A DNA stretch of 64,000 nt. Source: Proteus appendicitidis (GTDB lineage Bacteria > Pseudomonadota > Gammaproteobacteria > Enterobacterales > Enterobacteriaceae). Location of the stretch: contig NZ_CP127389.1 in NCBI RefSeq assembly GCF_030271835.1, positions 992,001 to 1,056,000 of the forward strand. The letters run 5' to 3'. Both the position numbers and the translations under genes were made by a program. Below, piece by piece: positions 63,106 to 64,000 of the stretch. Every line of letters begins with the position of its first letter. Position 1 is the stretch's first letter. A model generated the notes under the pieces. The model saw only the letters and a program-made list of their open reading frames with translations. It did no database searches and was not told the origin of the DNA.

Positions 63106-64000
63106 ATGTTGATAGCGTTTTTTAAAACACTATTTAAATTCTTATTTAGAATAAGAATTGAAGGACTTGTTAATCAGTTTTCACAATATGAAAAATGTAT
63201 AATTACGCCAAATCACACTTCTTTTATTGACGGTATATTATTACGTTTATTCCTACCTATTAATCCTGTATTTGCTGTTTATACCTCTGTTGCTTCTGCA
63301 AAAACGACAAAATGGTTAGGTCGTTATGCCGATATCGTACCTTTAGATCCCGCTAACCCAATGGCAGTGCGTCAGTTAGTTAAAGAAGTGGATAAGGGGC
63401 GTCCGGTTGTGATTTTCCCTGAAGGAAGGATCACAGTAACAAATGGTTTGATGAAAATTTATGAGGGCGCTGCTTTTATTGCCGCCAAATCAGGTGCTAA
63501 AGTTGTTCCTGTTAGAATTGAAGGCGCTGAATTCAGCTATTTTTCGCGAGTACGTAAAAGCTTACGCGTAAAGTCTCAATTCTTTCCTAAAATCACTATC
63601 AAGGTGCTTCCTGCTGTTGATTTACCGATGCCAAAAGCTGAAAAATCTTCTGAGCGTCGCCGATTAGCAGGTGAAGCCATGCGTGACATCATGATGGAAG
63701 CCATCATGCAAACACGTCTTAATATCACGCTGTATGAAGCATTTTTACAGGCAATGTCTCAATATGGTCGATTTAGTCCGCTAATTTCTGATATCAACCT
63801 AAAAGAAGATTCCTATCAAGGTTTACTGAAAAAAACGTTAGGGATCAGTCGATTGATTGAGCGCTACACTGAACCGAAAGAGCGTATAGGTTTACTGCTT
63901 CCAAATACAACAGTAACTGCGGCTGCACTATTAGGTGCAACAATGCGTCAACGTGTTGTGGCAATGCTTAACTACACAGCAGGTAGTTTAGGTGTACAAA
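63106..64000 (+). CDS. aas: Aas, 2-acylglycerophosphoethanolamine acyltransferase / acyl-ACP synthetase (3' truncated by window)
   Basis: The open frame runs off the window end after about 298 codons; the E. coli protein is 719 aa. The part seen is the PlsC-type acyltransferase domain with NHTSFID (the H-x4-D motif, about residues 35-41), VPLDPANPMA and the FPEGRITVTNG block. ERIGLLLPNTTVTAAALLGA then begins the AMP-forming domain. Aas re-acylates lyso-phosphatidylethanolamine at the inner membrane. ATG 63106 (MLIAFFKTLF) matches E. coli MLFSFFRNL; in-frame ATGs at 63097 and 63103 are alternatives. It is not adjacent to lplT in the visible part. Confidence 0.93.
   Translation, partial: MLIAFFKTLFKFLFRIRIEGLVNQFSQYEKCIITPNHTSFIDGILLRLFLPINPVFAVYTSVASAKTTKWLGRYADIVPLDPANPMAVRQLVKEVDKGRPVVIFPEGRITVTNGLMKIYEGAAFIAAKSGAKVVPVRIEGAEFSYFSRVRKSLRVKSQFFPKITIKVLPAVDLPMPKAEKSSERRRLAGEAMRDIMMEAIMQTRLNITLYEAFLQAMSQYGRFSPLISDINLKEDSYQGLLKKTLGISRLIERYTEPKERIGLLLPNTTVTAAALLGATMRQRVVAMLNYTAGSLGVQ

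Overview
The window is low-GC enterobacterial chromosome and is best read as a Proteus species (Morganellaceae). It carries a serralysin/type I secretion cluster laid out like the Proteus mirabilis zap locus. It also keeps long stretches of gene order known from Escherichia coli: mltC-yggX-mutY-trmB-yggL-yggN, hemW-rdgB-yggT-yggS-yggR, ruvX-yqgE-gshB-rsmE, fadE/gmhA-yafJ-yafK, and dinB...pepD-gpt-frsA-crl-proB-proA. The genus call is an inference from these gene families and from the AT-rich composition. No 16S rRNA gene is present.

Layout. 1-700: tail of an unidentified gene, then a short transcript-like unit with two overlapping mini-ORFs and a terminator. 702-8686 (minus strand): a second serralysin, ZapA, then the ABC exporter ZapB-ZapC-ZapD. 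8874-14815: nucleoside uptake and phosphorolysis (xapB plus a purine nucleoside phosphorylase), a divergent ROK regulator, an XRE regulator and an M20-type amidohydrolase. 14816-17680: a very AT-rich accessory patch with a DUF4225-like protein, an overlapping small membrane protein and an orphan Hcp, next to tRNA-Phe. 18011-32489: housekeeping genes (cell wall, iron, DNA and tRNA repair or modification, haem, proline, glutathione) with an orphan Fe-siderophore binding protein inserted. 32741-36062: orphan prepilin peptidase and a DsbA-like/MBL-fold pair with a divergent LysR regulator. 36039-43256: lysR/lysA, fadE, gmhA, yafJ, yafK. 43672-50859: the complete Na+-translocating NADH:quinone reductase operon nqrABCDEF with its maturation genes apbE and nqrM. 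50952-64000: a GDPD-like protein, SOS-controlled dinB, a Fur-controlled TonB receptor, pepD, gpt, frsA, crl, proBA, aroL and the start of aas.

How the parts work together. The zap cluster makes and exports two metalloproteases, and a strong hairpin right after zapA probably sets a high protease-to-exporter ratio. Two iron-uptake genes (substrate-binding protein and TonB receptor) each have a good Fur box. nqr, apbE and nqrM form a self-contained sodium pump plus flavinylation/assembly set. Visible operators include a LexA box (dinB), a FadR-like site (fadE), a TyrR box (aroL) and a stringent-type tRNA promoter.

The best candidates for something new are: (i) the DUF4225-like / three-TM / Hcp module, which looks like a type VI effector-immunity unit; (ii) the two translationally coupled mini-ORFs at 387-580, with a hairpin over the second ribosome binding site; and (iii) a perfect hairpin that hides the Shine-Dalgarno sequence of the siderophore-binding protein gene.
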